Source: Cellulomonas sp. NS3 (GTDB lineage Bacteria > Actinomycetota > Actinomycetes > Actinomycetales > Cellulomonadaceae). From it: a DNA stretch of 64,000 nucleotides. The notes under the pieces are model-generated. The model worked only from the letters and a program-made list of their open reading frames with translations. It did not search any database and was not told the origin of the DNA. The DNA lies in assembly GCF_024757985.1 (NCBI RefSeq), contig NZ_CP103289.1, positions 1,612,001 through 1,676,000 on the forward strand. Direction: 5' to 3'. The position numbers and the translations under genes are program-made. This document shows positions 43,856 through 51,440 of this stretch, in pieces. Each line of letters opens with the position of its first letter. The stretch's first letter is position 1.

Positions 43856-44574
43856 CGACGGCGGACACCGACGCGGACGGTTCCCGTGCACCCGACGGCG
43901 GCCGCCGCGTGATCCGCGTCGTGCTCGTCGACGACCAGGAGCTGCTGCGCGCCGGGCTGCGCACGCTCGTCGAGCGCGACGGCGACATCGCGGTCGTGGC
44001 CGACGCCGCGACCGGGCGTCAGGGCGTGGCGCGCGTGCGGGAGCTGCGGCCCGACGTCGTGCTCATGGACGTCCGGATGCCCGACCTGGACGGGATCGAG
44101 GCGACGCGGGCGATCGTCGCCGACCCCGCGCTGACCGGCGTCGCGGTCCTGGTGCTCACGACGTTCGACGAGGACGAGCACGTGTTCGAGGCGATCCGGG
44201 CGGGCGCCGCGGGGTTCCTGCTCAAGGACGTCGCGCCCGACGAGCTCCGCCAGGCGGTCCGCGCCGTCGCGGCCGGGGACGCGCTGCTCGACCCGTCGGT
44301 GACGTGGCGCGTGATGCAGGCCGCGGCGACGGCTCCGCGTCGCGACGACGGTGCCCGCCTCGCCGGGCTGACCGACCGGGAGCGCGAGGTGCTGCGCGAG
44401 ATCGGGCGGGGCCGCTCGAACCAGGAGATCGCGACGACGCTGCACCTGAGCCCCGCGACGGCCCGGACCTACGTGAGCCGCCTGCTCACCAAGCTCGACG
44501 CGCGCGACCGGTCGCAGCTCGTGGTGCTGGCGTACGAGACCGGGCTCGTGTCACCGGGGACGCCCTCCGCCTGA
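43852..44574 (+). CDS. NarL/FixJ-type response regulator
   Basis: 240 residues. The receiver domain has the acidic pair V-D-D-Q, phospho-Asp in L-M-D-V-R-M-P-D-L-D-G and Lys in L-L-K-D-V. The LuxR-type HTH is T-D-R-E-R-E-V-L-R ... S-N-Q-E-I-A-T-T-L-H-L-S-P-A-T-A-R-T-Y-V. It is cotranscribed with the kinase; the divergent membrane protein-multicopper oxidase operon is a plausible target (inference from position). Confidence 0.93.
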   Translation: MTTADTDADGSRAPDGGRRVIRVVLVDDQELLRAGLRTLVERDGDIAVVADAATGRQGVARVRELRPDVVLMDVRMPDLDGIEATRAIVADPALTGVAVLVLTTFDEDEHVFEAIRAGAAGFLLKDVAPDELRQAVRAVAAGDALLDPSVTWRVMQAAATAPRRDDGARLAGLTDREREVLREIGRGRSNQEIATTLHLSPATARTYVSRLLTKLDARDRSQLVVLAYETGLVSPGTPSA

Positions 44575-44615
44575 TCGGGCGCCGGATGCGGCTGCCGATC
44601 GTCCGGGAGGCGGCC

Positions 44616-44621
44616 TACCGT
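44616..44621 (+). promoter_or_regulatory. -10 element (leaderless) of the acetyltransferase gene
   Basis: TACCGT, 7 bases before the ATG. Confidence 0.55.
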
Positions 44622-44628
44622 CGGTCGG

Positions 44629-45258
44629 ATGGAGGACGCGCGGGTGACGGTGGACGGGTACCGGATCGTGCCGTTGAGCGCGGACACGTGGGACGCGTTC
44701 GCGGCGCTGGCGGAACGTCACAACGGGGTCTGGCGAGGGTGCTGGTGCACGTACTTCCACCTGTTCCCCGACCCGCCCGAGCGCAAGGAGATCGGGGAGC
44801 GCGAGCTCAAGCACCGGCTCGTCGTCGCCGGCCGCGCTCATGCGGCGCTCGTCACGGACGGCGACCGCGTCCTCGCGTGGGCGCAGTTCGGGCCGGTCGC
44901 CGAGCTGCCGAACATCCACCACCGCAAGGAGTGGGAGAAGGGCCTCGTCCGGGCGCCCGACTTCCGGATCACGTGCCTGTTCGTGGATCGCGACCACCGC
45001 CGGCGAGGGGTCGCGGCGGTCGCGGTGCGGGGTGCGCTGGCCCTGATCGCCGAGGCCGGCGGCGGGCTCGTCGAGGCGTACCCGCACGACCTCCCACCCG
45101 GGAAGAAGACCTCCTCCTCGTTCCTCTACAACGCCACGCGGACGATGTACGAGGGGCTCGGCTTCACGTACCAGCGACCCAAGGGCAAGGGGAACTGCGT
45201 CATGACCACGGAGGTCGCCGCGGCCCAGCGGACCGAGCCGCCCGGGCCGCCCGGCTGA
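44629..45258 (+). CDS. GNAT-family N-acetyltransferase
   Basis: 209 residues. The acetyl-CoA pyrophosphate loop is seen as C-L-F-V-D-R-D-H-R-R-R-G-V-A, with Y-E-G-L-G-F near the C-terminus. The N-terminal G-C-W-C-T-Y-F-H is typical of a subgroup with unknown substrates. It acetylates an amine or peptide using acetyl-CoA in the cytoplasm. Monocistronic, ending at a hairpin shared with the MFS gene. Confidence 0.88.
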   Translation: MEDARVTVDGYRIVPLSADTWDAFAALAERHNGVWRGCWCTYFHLFPDPPERKEIGERELKHRLVVAGRAHAALVTDGDRVLAWAQFGPVAELPNIHHRKEWEKGLVRAPDFRITCLFVDRDHRRRGVAAVAVRGALALIAEAGGGLVEAYPHDLPPGKKTSSSFLYNATRTMYEGLGFTYQRPKGKGNCVMTTEVAAAQRTEPPGPPG

Positions 45259-45287
45259 GCGCCGGCCGACCGCGGGTCAGCCGGCGC
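45259..45287. terminator. hairpin between convergent acetyltransferase and MFS genes
   Basis: GCGCCGGC/GCCGGCGC perfect 8-base arms with a 13-base loop; the right arm lies at the end of the MFS coding sequence. Confidence 0.45.
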
Positions 45288-46716
45288 GGTCCGGGGACCG
45301 TCGCCGCAGGTCGACGACGCCCAGGACGAGCGCGACCACCAGGAGCGCGACGGTCGCGCGCAGCCCGTGCGTGACCCCGGCCGCGGTGTCGCCGCTGCCG
45401 GTGCCGGCGAAGTAGAGCGACCCGGCGACGGCGATCCCGACGGCCGAGCCGAGCCGCTGCCCGGTCTGCAGCACGCCGCCGGCCGCGCCGGCCTGCTCGA
45501 CGGGCACGTGCTCGAGCGCGAGCGTCTGGTTCGGCGAGATGACCAGGCCGCTGCCGAGCCCGGCGACGAGCAGCGGTGCGGCGATCCACCACCCGGTCGC
45601 GGACGAGCCAGCGGCGAGCGCGAGCAGCGCGTCGGTCGCGACCACGCCCACCACGACGAGCACGAGCCCCAGGACGACGACGCTGCGTCCGCGCGTGCTG
45701 ACCACCCGCCCGCCGACCGCGGACGTCACGGCCGAGCCCAGCGCGAACGGGGTGATCGCGAGCCCCGCCGCCAGGGGCGAGTAGGCGAGCTCGTCCTGCA
45801 GGTACAGGGTCAGGACGAAGAAGATCGACGTGAACCCCGAGAAGTACGCGAGGGCGAGCAGCGCGCTGCTGCCGTAGCCGGGGACCCGGAACAGCGCGAG
45901 CCGCACCATCGGGGTCCCGCCGCGGGCGTCGACGCGCCGCTCCCACAGCGCGAAGGCGACGAGCAGGACGAGCCCGGCGACCAGCAGCACGAGGTCGACG
46001 GGCTCCCACTGCTCGCTGAGGAGCGGCCACAGGACGCCGACGACCCCCGCACCGAGCAGCACGGCGCCGACGGGGTCGAGGTCGCGTGCGGGCTCCTTGT
46101 CGCGCCGCGGCGAGAGGTAGCGCAGCGAGAGCAGGACGGCGAGCAGGCCCACCGGCAGGTTGACCAGGAAGACCCAGCGCCAGCCGTGCTCGGGCCCGAC
46201 GACCGCGAGGATCACGCCGCCGAGCACGGGTCCGATCGCCGTGGAGACCCCGATGGTCGTGCCGAGCCTGCCGAACGCGCGCCCGCGCTCGGCGCCACGG
46301 AAGAGCTGCTGGATGATGCCGGAGACCTGCGGGTTGATGATGCCTCCCCCGATGCCCTGCACCAGCCGGGCGGCGACGAGCCATCCCGCCGACGGCGCGA
46401 GCCCGGCCGTCAGCGACGCGAGCGTGAAGACCACCACCCCGACGATGAACAGGCTCCGCCGTCCGCGGGCGTCGCCCAGCCGGCCGGCGCTGACGAGCAC
46501 GAGCCCGAACGTCAGGGCGTAGCCGGACACGACCCACTGCAGGGCCGACGGCGAGGCGTCGAGCTCCTGGGCGATCGAGGGGAGCGCGACGTTGACGATG
46601 CTGACGTCGAGCAGCGTCATGAACCCGGCGGCGAGGCAGACGCTGAGCGCCTTCCACCGGTTCGGGTCCGGCTCGTCGGTGGGTGTGGCCGCGCTGCGGG
46701 TCCGGGCGTCCGTCAC
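45277..46716 (-). CDS. DHA2-type MFS multidrug exporter
   Basis: 479 residues with about 14 transmembrane helices. DHA2/EmrB-QacA signatures are L-D-V-S-I-V-N-V-A-L-P, G-R-L-G-D-A-R-G-R-R and the motif C region G-P-V-L-G-G. It should export hydrophobic drugs by proton antiport. I chose the GTG at 46716, 8 bases after a TAGTGT -10; a start 12 bases upstream is possible. It lies downstream of a MerR-type regulator and a GyrI-like protein on the same strand. Confidence 0.9.
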   Translation of the reverse strand: MTDARTRSAATPTDEPDPNRWKALSVCLAAGFMTLLDVSIVNVALPSIAQELDASPSALQWVVSGYALTFGLVLVSAGRLGDARGRRSLFIVGVVVFTLASLTAGLAPSAGWLVAARLVQGIGGGIINPQVSGIIQQLFRGAERGRAFGRLGTTIGVSTAIGPVLGGVILAVVGPEHGWRWVFLVNLPVGLLAVLLSLRYLSPRRDKEPARDLDPVGAVLLGAGVVGVLWPLLSEQWEPVDLVLLVAGLVLLVAFALWERRVDARGGTPMVRLALFRVPGYGSSALLALAYFSGFTSIFFVLTLYLQDELAYSPLAAGLAITPFALGSAVTSAVGGRVVSTRGRSVVVLGLVLVVVGVVATDALLALAAGSSATGWWIAAPLLVAGLGSGLVISPNQTLALEHVPVEQAGAAGGVLQTGQRLGSAVGIAVAGSLYFAGTGSGDTAAGVTHGLRATVALLVVALVLGVVDLRRRSPDRAG

Positions 46717-46724
46717 CCTTCCGG

Positions 46725-46730
46725 ACACTA
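46725..46730 (-). promoter_or_regulatory. -10 element (leaderless) of the MFS exporter gene
   Basis: TAGTGT on the minus strand, 8 bases before the GTG at 46716. Confidence 0.45.
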
Positions 46731-46785
46731 CGTCCGGGGTCCGTGCCGCGCGCGTCGCCAGCGGGGCGTCCGCGGGAGGGCGGAG

Positions 46786-47403
46786 TCAGGGCCCGACGGG
46801 CTGGCGCAGGATCGTGCGCATCCGTTCCGGGGCGACGCGCCGCGGGTCCGAGAGGTAGACCTCGTGGTGGCGGCCTCGCAGCGCACGCCCGGCGCCGGCG
46901 GCGAACGCGTGCAGGCGCTCGATCGTCGGGCCCTCCGCCGAGTAGGGCCCGTGGTGCAGGACCTGGACGACCTCGCCCTCGTCGAGCACCTCGAGCCGGA
47001 GGCGGTCCGCCGCGGGCGCCTTCTTCTTGCGCCCCGCAGCGTCGAGCGCCTCGCCGACCAGCTCGGCGGTGACACCGTCGTGCTGCGCGATGAGCATCGT
47101 CCACAGCCAGTCGTCGCGCCGCCCCGCCGTGAAGGTGGTGAGGTCGTCGGCCCACCACAACCCCTCGAGCGGCATCACGGTCCACGGCGTGCCGCCCGAC
47201 GCCTTCACCAGCGCCCGGACGCCGTAGCTCACCGCGTAGAGCGTCTGCACCGCGTCGGTGTAGGCCTGCGCCGTGGACGGGTCGCCCGCGCCGTCGACCA
47301 TGAGGTACTGGACGGGCGGGACGACGACGAGCTCGGGGTCGTCGGGGGCGTGCCACACCCCGGGGTGGGTGCGCCGCAGGTCGGGACCGGTCGTCGTGGT
47401 CAT
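46786..47403 (-). CDS. GyrI-like small-molecule-binding protein
   Basis: 205 residues of the stand-alone GyrI-like family (Rob/BmrR effector-domain fold). Typical segments are Y-L-M-V-D-G-A-G-D-P, L-E-G-L-W-W-A-D and Y-L-S-D-P-R-R-V-A-P-E-R-M-R-T. Such proteins bind or hydrolyse hydrophobic small molecules in the cytoplasm. GAGGAG precedes the ATG, which lies one base after the MerR-type gene's stop, so the two are coexpressed. Confidence 0.88.
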   Translation of the reverse strand: MTTTTGPDLRRTHPGVWHAPDDPELVVVPPVQYLMVDGAGDPSTAQAYTDAVQTLYAVSYGVRALVKASGGTPWTVMPLEGLWWADDLTTFTAGRRDDWLWTMLIAQHDGVTAELVGEALDAAGRKKKAPAADRLRLEVLDEGEVVQVLHHGPYSAEGPTIERLHAFAAGAGRALRGRHHEVYLSDPRRVAPERMRTILRQPVGP

Positions 47404-47404
47404 C

Positions 47405-48256
47405 TCAGGGCTCCTCGCGGGCGGGGGACGGGGCGGTGGTGACGGGGACGCACACCTCGGTGACCCAGTGCGCAGGCTCCGGGTCGTGCGCGGGGGAGAC
47501 GACGTAGACGTCGAGCAGCGGGCCGTCGAACGCGAGCCCCTGCTCGGCGACCCACGCGCCGACCGCCCCGATCGTCGCGGCGACGGCGTCGTACGGGCCG
47601 CGCAGGACCCCGACGGCGACGTCCTGCGCCGCCCGCTCGACGCACCGGACCTCGCCGGTCGACCCGAACGACGACGCGACCTCGCACTGCACCTCGACGT
47701 CGACGTCGTGCTCGCGGAACTCGGCGTCGTGGAGGACGGCGGCTGTCCACCCGGACGCGGCCGGACGGCCCCCGGCCGCCCCGAGCGCGGGGTAGAGGCG
47801 CTGCCAGAGCACCCCCTCGTCGGCGTACGTCGGGATCGTCGCGCGCAGCGCTGCGACCGTCCGGGCCGGGAGCCGGCGCCGCGTCACGGGGACGGGCAGG
47901 GCCGGCGCGCCGAGCGTCGCCAGGAGCCGGTCGACCTCGCCCACACGACCGAGCGCCGCGGCGGCCTCCCGCACGAGCCGGCCGCGCTGCGCCTCGAGCA
48001 CCGAGCGCAGGGCGCCGGGGTCGTCGACCAGGCCGGCGCACGCCGTCAGCTCCGCGACGCCCAGGCCGAGGTCGCGGAGCGTGCGGACCCAGTCCGCCGT
48101 GCGCAGGGCGTGCGCCGAGTAGGTGCGGTAGCCCGACGCCGGGTCGACGTGCGCGGGCGGCAGCACGCCGTGCGCGTCGTAGTAGCGCAGCATGCGGACG
48201 CTGAGCCGGGACAGCCGGGAGAACTCCCCGATGCTCAGGAGGTGGTCGTCGCGCAT
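47405..48256 (-). CDS. MerR-family regulator with GyrI-like effector domain
   Basis: 283 residues. The N-terminal winged helix (L-L-S-I-G-E-F-S-R-L-S-R-L-S-V-R-M-L-R-Y-Y-D-A-H-G) is followed by a dimerisation helix and a C-terminal GyrI-like domain (D-V-D-V-E-V-Q-C-E-V, Y-D-A-V-A-A-T-I-G-A), the BmrR layout for sensing lipophilic cations and drugs. A MerR dyad at 48271-48291 lies in a 19-bp promoter spacer just upstream. The ATG at 48256 would be leaderless; an ATG two codons earlier (48262) is the alternative. It probably controls itself, the GyrI-like gene and the exporter. Confidence 0.9.
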   Translation of the reverse strand: MRDDHLLSIGEFSRLSRLSVRMLRYYDAHGVLPPAHVDPASGYRTYSAHALRTADWVRTLRDLGLGVAELTACAGLVDDPGALRSVLEAQRGRLVREAAAALGRVGEVDRLLATLGAPALPVPVTRRRLPARTVAALRATIPTYADEGVLWQRLYPALGAAGGRPAASGWTAAVLHDAEFREHDVDVEVQCEVASSFGSTGEVRCVERAAQDVAVGVLRGPYDAVAATIGAVGAWVAEQGLAFDGPLLDVYVVSPAHDPEPAHWVTEVCVPVTTAPSPAREEP

Positions 48257-48263
48257 GCCCATG

Positions 48264-48294
48264 ACCCCACACCCTGACACCGTGCGAGGGTCAA
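48264..48294 (-). promoter_or_regulatory. MerR-type promoter/operator
   Basis: On the minus strand TTGACC (48289-48294) is followed after a 19-bp spacer by a poor -10, TGGGGT (48264-48269). The spacer holds the dyad ACCCTCGCACGGTGTCAGGGT (outer ACCCT/AGGGT and inner CAC/GTG pairs), the classic architecture in which MerR proteins untwist a long spacer to activate transcription. Confidence 0.7.
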
Positions 48295-48378
48295 CGGGGC
48301 CTGCCGGCGGGGCGACGCCCCCGCCGGTCGGTACCCGCCGCGACGCGCGCCCAGGTGGACCCGCGCGGGCGCCTGCCG

Positions 48379-49257
48379 TCAGCCCGCCGCGAGCACCTCG
48401 CGCAGCCGGGCTGCGAACGCCTCGGGCTGCCCCGGCATCCCGTACTCGTCGCCCAGGAACCCGCCGTGGTTGCTCGGGAACACGGCGAGCTCCTCGCCGA
48501 GCTTCCCGGCGAGCGCCTCCGTCGTGCGCCAGGTCATCGTGTCCTTGCTCTCGATGCCCGCGGCGAGCACCAGCGGCACCGAGGCCGCGCGCAGCGCCTC
48601 GACGTCCGGGCGGTAGGCGACGACCGGGTCGGACGCGCCGGACAGCAGCGGGTCGGTGCGGGCGCCGTCGTCCTCGCCCGGCATGCCGAACATCGCCGGG
48701 TCGGGGGCCTCGGCGAGGACGTCGGGCGTGAACTCGCCCTGCCAGGACGTCATGGCGATGAACGACGCCATGCCCCAGCCCCAGCCCTTCGCGTCGAACG
48801 TGTCCCGGACGCGGCGCCACACGGCCGCCGCCTGCTCGGCGTCGGGCAGCACGGTGATCGCGGGCGGCTCGTGCGCGACGACCCGCACGACGTCCTCGGG
48901 GTGCGCGGTGAGGAGCGCGAGCGCCGTGATCGCGCCGCCGCTGCTGCCGAACAGCTCGACCGGCCCGGCACCGAGCGCGGCGACGAGGTGGTGCAGGTCC
49001 TCGGCCTGCTGCTCGGGCCGCTGCTCGGTGCTGCCGTCATGGCGCACGCTGCGGCCGAGCCCGCGCGGGTCGTAGGTGACGACCGTGCGGTCCGTGAAGT
49101 ACGAGGCGAGCGTGCCGAAGCCGGCCGCGTCCATCGGCTGCCCGATCAGCAGCAGCGGCGGGGTGCCGTCGGCCGTCGGGAGCGGCCCGCGCACGTCGTA
49201 GGTCAGCGTCGCGCCCGGGACCTCGAGGGTGTGGGTCGCGAGGGTCGTCGTGGTCAT
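48379..49257 (-). CDS. alpha/beta hydrolase
   Basis: 292 residues. The nucleophile elbow reads F-G-S-S-G-G-A (Ser), the oxyanion region L-L-L-I-G-Q-P-M-D, and a His lies in P-S-N-H-G-G-F. No signal peptide. It belongs to a group of actinobacterial hydrolases often annotated generically; the substrate is unknown. GGAG lies before the ATG at 49257; the frame is open to 49350, but that N-terminal extension is Arg/Glu-rich and not family-like. Confidence 0.85.
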   Translation of the reverse strand: MTTTTLATHTLEVPGATLTYDVRGPLPTADGTPPLLLIGQPMDAAGFGTLASYFTDRTVVTYDPRGLGRSVRHDGSTEQRPEQQAEDLHHLVAALGAGPVELFGSSGGAITALALLTAHPEDVVRVVAHEPPAITVLPDAEQAAAVWRRVRDTFDAKGWGWGMASFIAMTSWQGEFTPDVLAEAPDPAMFGMPGEDDGARTDPLLSGASDPVVAYRPDVEALRAASVPLVLAAGIESKDTMTWRTTEALAGKLGEELAVFPSNHGGFLGDEYGMPGQPEAFAARLREVLAAG

Positions 49258-49366
49258 TGCCGTGCTCCTGTCGGTCGGTCGTCCGTCGGGGCGCTGCTCC
49301 GCGCCCGCCGACAGTTCCGACTCCGCCCGGCGCCGTAACTCATCGCTCACCGGGCGGAGCGCCGGG

Positions 49367-49783
49367 TCAGAACAGCAGACCCTTCAGCGCCACGGTCCCG
49401 CCGGCCCCGATCACCGCGAGCACGAGGCCGACGACCGCCGCGGTCCGGCCCACGGGCGCATACCCCGCGGTCGTGAGCTGACCGGCCCGCACCAGAGCCT
49501 GCGCGCTCAGCACGATCGCGGCGATCGACGTGACCAGGAACGGGTTGAGGAGCAGCGACAGCACCCCGACCACGAGGCCGGCGGTCGCTCTCGTGTTCTT
49601 CAGGACGACCGGCGCGAGCGGGCGTGCGAGCCCCTCGAGCGGCCGGGTCTGCGCGCCCCACGCCGTCCCGTCCCACCAGCGCTCGACCCCCGGGGTCGCG
49701 CGGTCGGGGTACCAGCCCGGTGCGGCGGCGCCGTGCGGGGCGGCGGGTTGCGGAACCGTCGGGTCGGGTGCGTCGTGGCTCAT
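49367..49783 (-). CDS. DUF2510/DUF4190-type membrane protein
   Basis: 138 residues. The N-terminal DUF2510 motif P-G-W-Y-P-D ... R-W-W-D-G-T-A-W is followed by two hydrophobic helix pairs (about 70-95 and 115-137) in the DUF4190 style. Such proteins are common in actinobacteria and have no known role. The ATG at 49783 gives the usual short Pro-rich lead-in. The next gene upstream on this strand ends 4 bp away. Confidence 0.8.
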   Translation of the reverse strand: MSHDAPDPTVPQPAAPHGAAAPGWYPDRATPGVERWWDGTAWGAQTRPLEGLARPLAPVVLKNTRATAGLVVGVLSLLLNPFLVTSIAAIVLSAQALVRAGQLTTAGYAPVGRTAAVVGLVLAVIGAGGTVALKGLLF

Positions 49784-49787
49784 GGAC

Positions 49788-50105
49788 TCATCCTCGGGCA
49801 CGCGGCGAGCCGGCGGCGGCCACGGCCTCCCCGTACCAGGCGACGAACGCCTCGCCGGCCTCGCCCGACCGGCGGCACGTGCGCCCTCTCACCGAGAGGA
49901 CGAGCACCGGACGGTCCTTGGCGCCGGGCCGGTCCTCGAACGGGACGTCCGCGAACCACACCTCACCCGGACGCGGGGTCGGCCCGCGACCGCGGCGCGA
50001 GAGCCGCAGCAGCACGAGCAGGACGGCGACGGCGAGCGCAGTCAGCCACGGGCGCTCGTGCAGCGCAGCGGCGGCCGCGGCGAGGGTCGACTCCGGCGCG
50101 GTCAC
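49788..50105 (-). CDS. membrane-anchored, shortened PemK/MazF-like protein
   Basis: 105 residues. A hydrophobic helix (about residues 20-36) is followed by R-P-G-E-V-W-F-A-D-V-P-F-E-D-R-P-G-A-K-D-R-P-V-L-V-L, the N-terminal strands of a PemK/MazF-type fold. Full-length MazF continues for ~60 more residues with catalytic loop residues; here only ~35 unrelated residues follow. It is therefore probably not an active endoribonuclease as annotated, and no antitoxin adjoins it. The GTG is fixed by TAGGCT 6 bases upstream (leaderless). Confidence 0.65.
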   Translation of the reverse strand: MTAPESTLAAAAAALHERPWLTALAVAVLLVLLRLSRRGRGPTPRPGEVWFADVPFEDRPGAKDRPVLVLSVRGRTCRRSGEAGEAFVAWYGEAVAAAGSPRARG

Positions 50106-50111
50106 CCGGGC

Positions 50112-50117
50112 AGCCTA
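50112..50117 (-). promoter_or_regulatory. -10 element (leaderless) of the PemK-like gene
   Basis: TAGGCT, 6 bases before the GTG at 50105. Confidence 0.5.
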
Positions 50118-50253
50118 GGCCGCGCGGCCCGGCTCCCGGACCAGGACCTCCGGGCGGCGGCCCGGGTCGGCGTCGGCGTGCGTCGAGGGCCGTTCGCGGC
50201 CGGTGTTCACGAAACCGGCACGCGAACGACCCCGGAGGGTGGCGTGCACGTCT

Positions 50254-50259
50254 TAGGGT
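50254..50259 (+). promoter_or_regulatory. -10 element (leaderless) of the glycosyltransferase gene
   Basis: TAGGGT, 6 bases before the GTG at 50266. Confidence 0.55.
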
Positions 50260-50265
50260 GCGTGC

Positions 50266-51342
50266 GTGACCCTGGGCGAACCCGCGCTGCTGCGCATCAA
50301 CCACGTGTCCGAGAGCGTCTCCACGGTGCAGGGCCACGGTGTGCACACCGCGTTCTGCGACCTCGCGGCGGCGCACGCGGCGCTCGGCTTCGACGTCGGC
50401 ATCAACGAGGACTGGCGCGACGGCGTCCTGCACGTGCACACGCTCGGGCCGGCGAGCCTGCGCCGGCTCCGGCGTCACCGCGGGCTGCGCGTCGTGTCCG
50501 CGCACGTGACCCCTGGCTCGCTCGAGGGCAGCCTCGTCGGCGTCCGGCTGTACGGGTCGGCGTTCACCGCGTACCTCCGGACGTTCTACAACCAGGCGCA
50601 CCTGATCCTCGCGGTGAGCGCGGCGGCGGCCGCCGAGCTGCAGGAGATCGGGGTGCGCACCGCGATCGAGGTCGTCCCGAACGCGGTCGTCGCCGAGCCG
50701 TTCCAGGGCTCGCCGGCACACCGCGCGAGCGCCCGCGCGGCTCTCGGGCTCGGCGCGGACGAGTTCGTGGTGCTGGGCGTCGGCCAGCTGCAGCCGCGCA
50801 AGGGCGTGCAGGAGTTCGCCGACTGCGCCCGTGCGCTGCCCGACGCACGGTTCGCCTGGGTCGGCGGGACGCTGTTCGGCGCCGCGTCGGCCGGTCGCGG
50901 CGAGATGAGCCGCGTCGTCGCCGACGCGCCGTCCAACCTGCGGTTCACGGGTCAGCTCTCGCGCACCGAGGTCGCCCGGTACTGCCGCGCGGCCGACGTG
51001 TTCCTGTTCCCGTCGCGGCACGAGACGTTCGGGATGGCGCCCGTCGAGGCGGGGTTCGCGGGGCTCCCGCTCGTGCTGAGCGACCTGCCGGTGTTCGCAG
51101 AGGTCTTCGGCGCCCGGCCCGACGCGTACCTGCAGGCGGGGGACGTCGCCGGGTACGTCGCGCACCTGCGCGCGCTGCGCGACGACCCGGACCTGCGTGC
51201 GGACGCGGGCGCCCGGGCGGCGGCCGCGGTCGCGCGCTACGAGGGGAGCCGCGTCGCGGAGCAGATCGCGGACCTGTACCGGATCTGGTCCGGGCTGGGC
51301 GTGCTCGGCACCGGGACGGCGCCGACCGCGCAGGTCCGCTAG
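50266..51342 (+). CDS. GT4-family glycosyltransferase
   Basis: A 358-residue GT-B retaining glycosyltransferase. The C-terminal domain has V-L-G-V-G-Q-L-Q-P-R-K-G-V and the E-x7-E motif in E-T-F-G-M-A-P-V-E-A-G; the N-terminal acceptor domain includes H-V-T-P-G-S-L-E-G-S. No signal or membrane helix; it probably acts at the inner face of the membrane on a lipid or glycan acceptor. No other glycan genes are adjacent, so the product is unknown. Confidence 0.9.
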   Translation: MTLGEPALLRINHVSESVSTVQGHGVHTAFCDLAAAHAALGFDVGINEDWRDGVLHVHTLGPASLRRLRRHRGLRVVSAHVTPGSLEGSLVGVRLYGSAFTAYLRTFYNQAHLILAVSAAAAAELQEIGVRTAIEVVPNAVVAEPFQGSPAHRASARAALGLGADEFVVLGVGQLQPRKGVQEFADCARALPDARFAWVGGTLFGAASAGRGEMSRVVADAPSNLRFTGQLSRTEVARYCRAADVFLFPSRHETFGMAPVEAGFAGLPLVLSDLPVFAEVFGARPDAYLQAGDVAGYVAHLRALRDDPDLRADAGARAAAAVARYEGSRVAEQIADLYRIWSGLGVLGTGTAPTAQVR

Positions 51343-51440
51343 CCCCGCACGGCCGCCCCCCTTCAGGCGCCGCCCCGACGCGCCGCGCAGGTGCAGGCGC
51401 AGCGGGCCGCGCCGACTCGGTCTCGACGGTGCGTGCCGCG

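Noticed and set aside
49788-50105. Functional MazF/PemK toxin-antitoxin pair
   Set aside because: The fold is incomplete and no antitoxin-like small gene overlaps or adjoins it.
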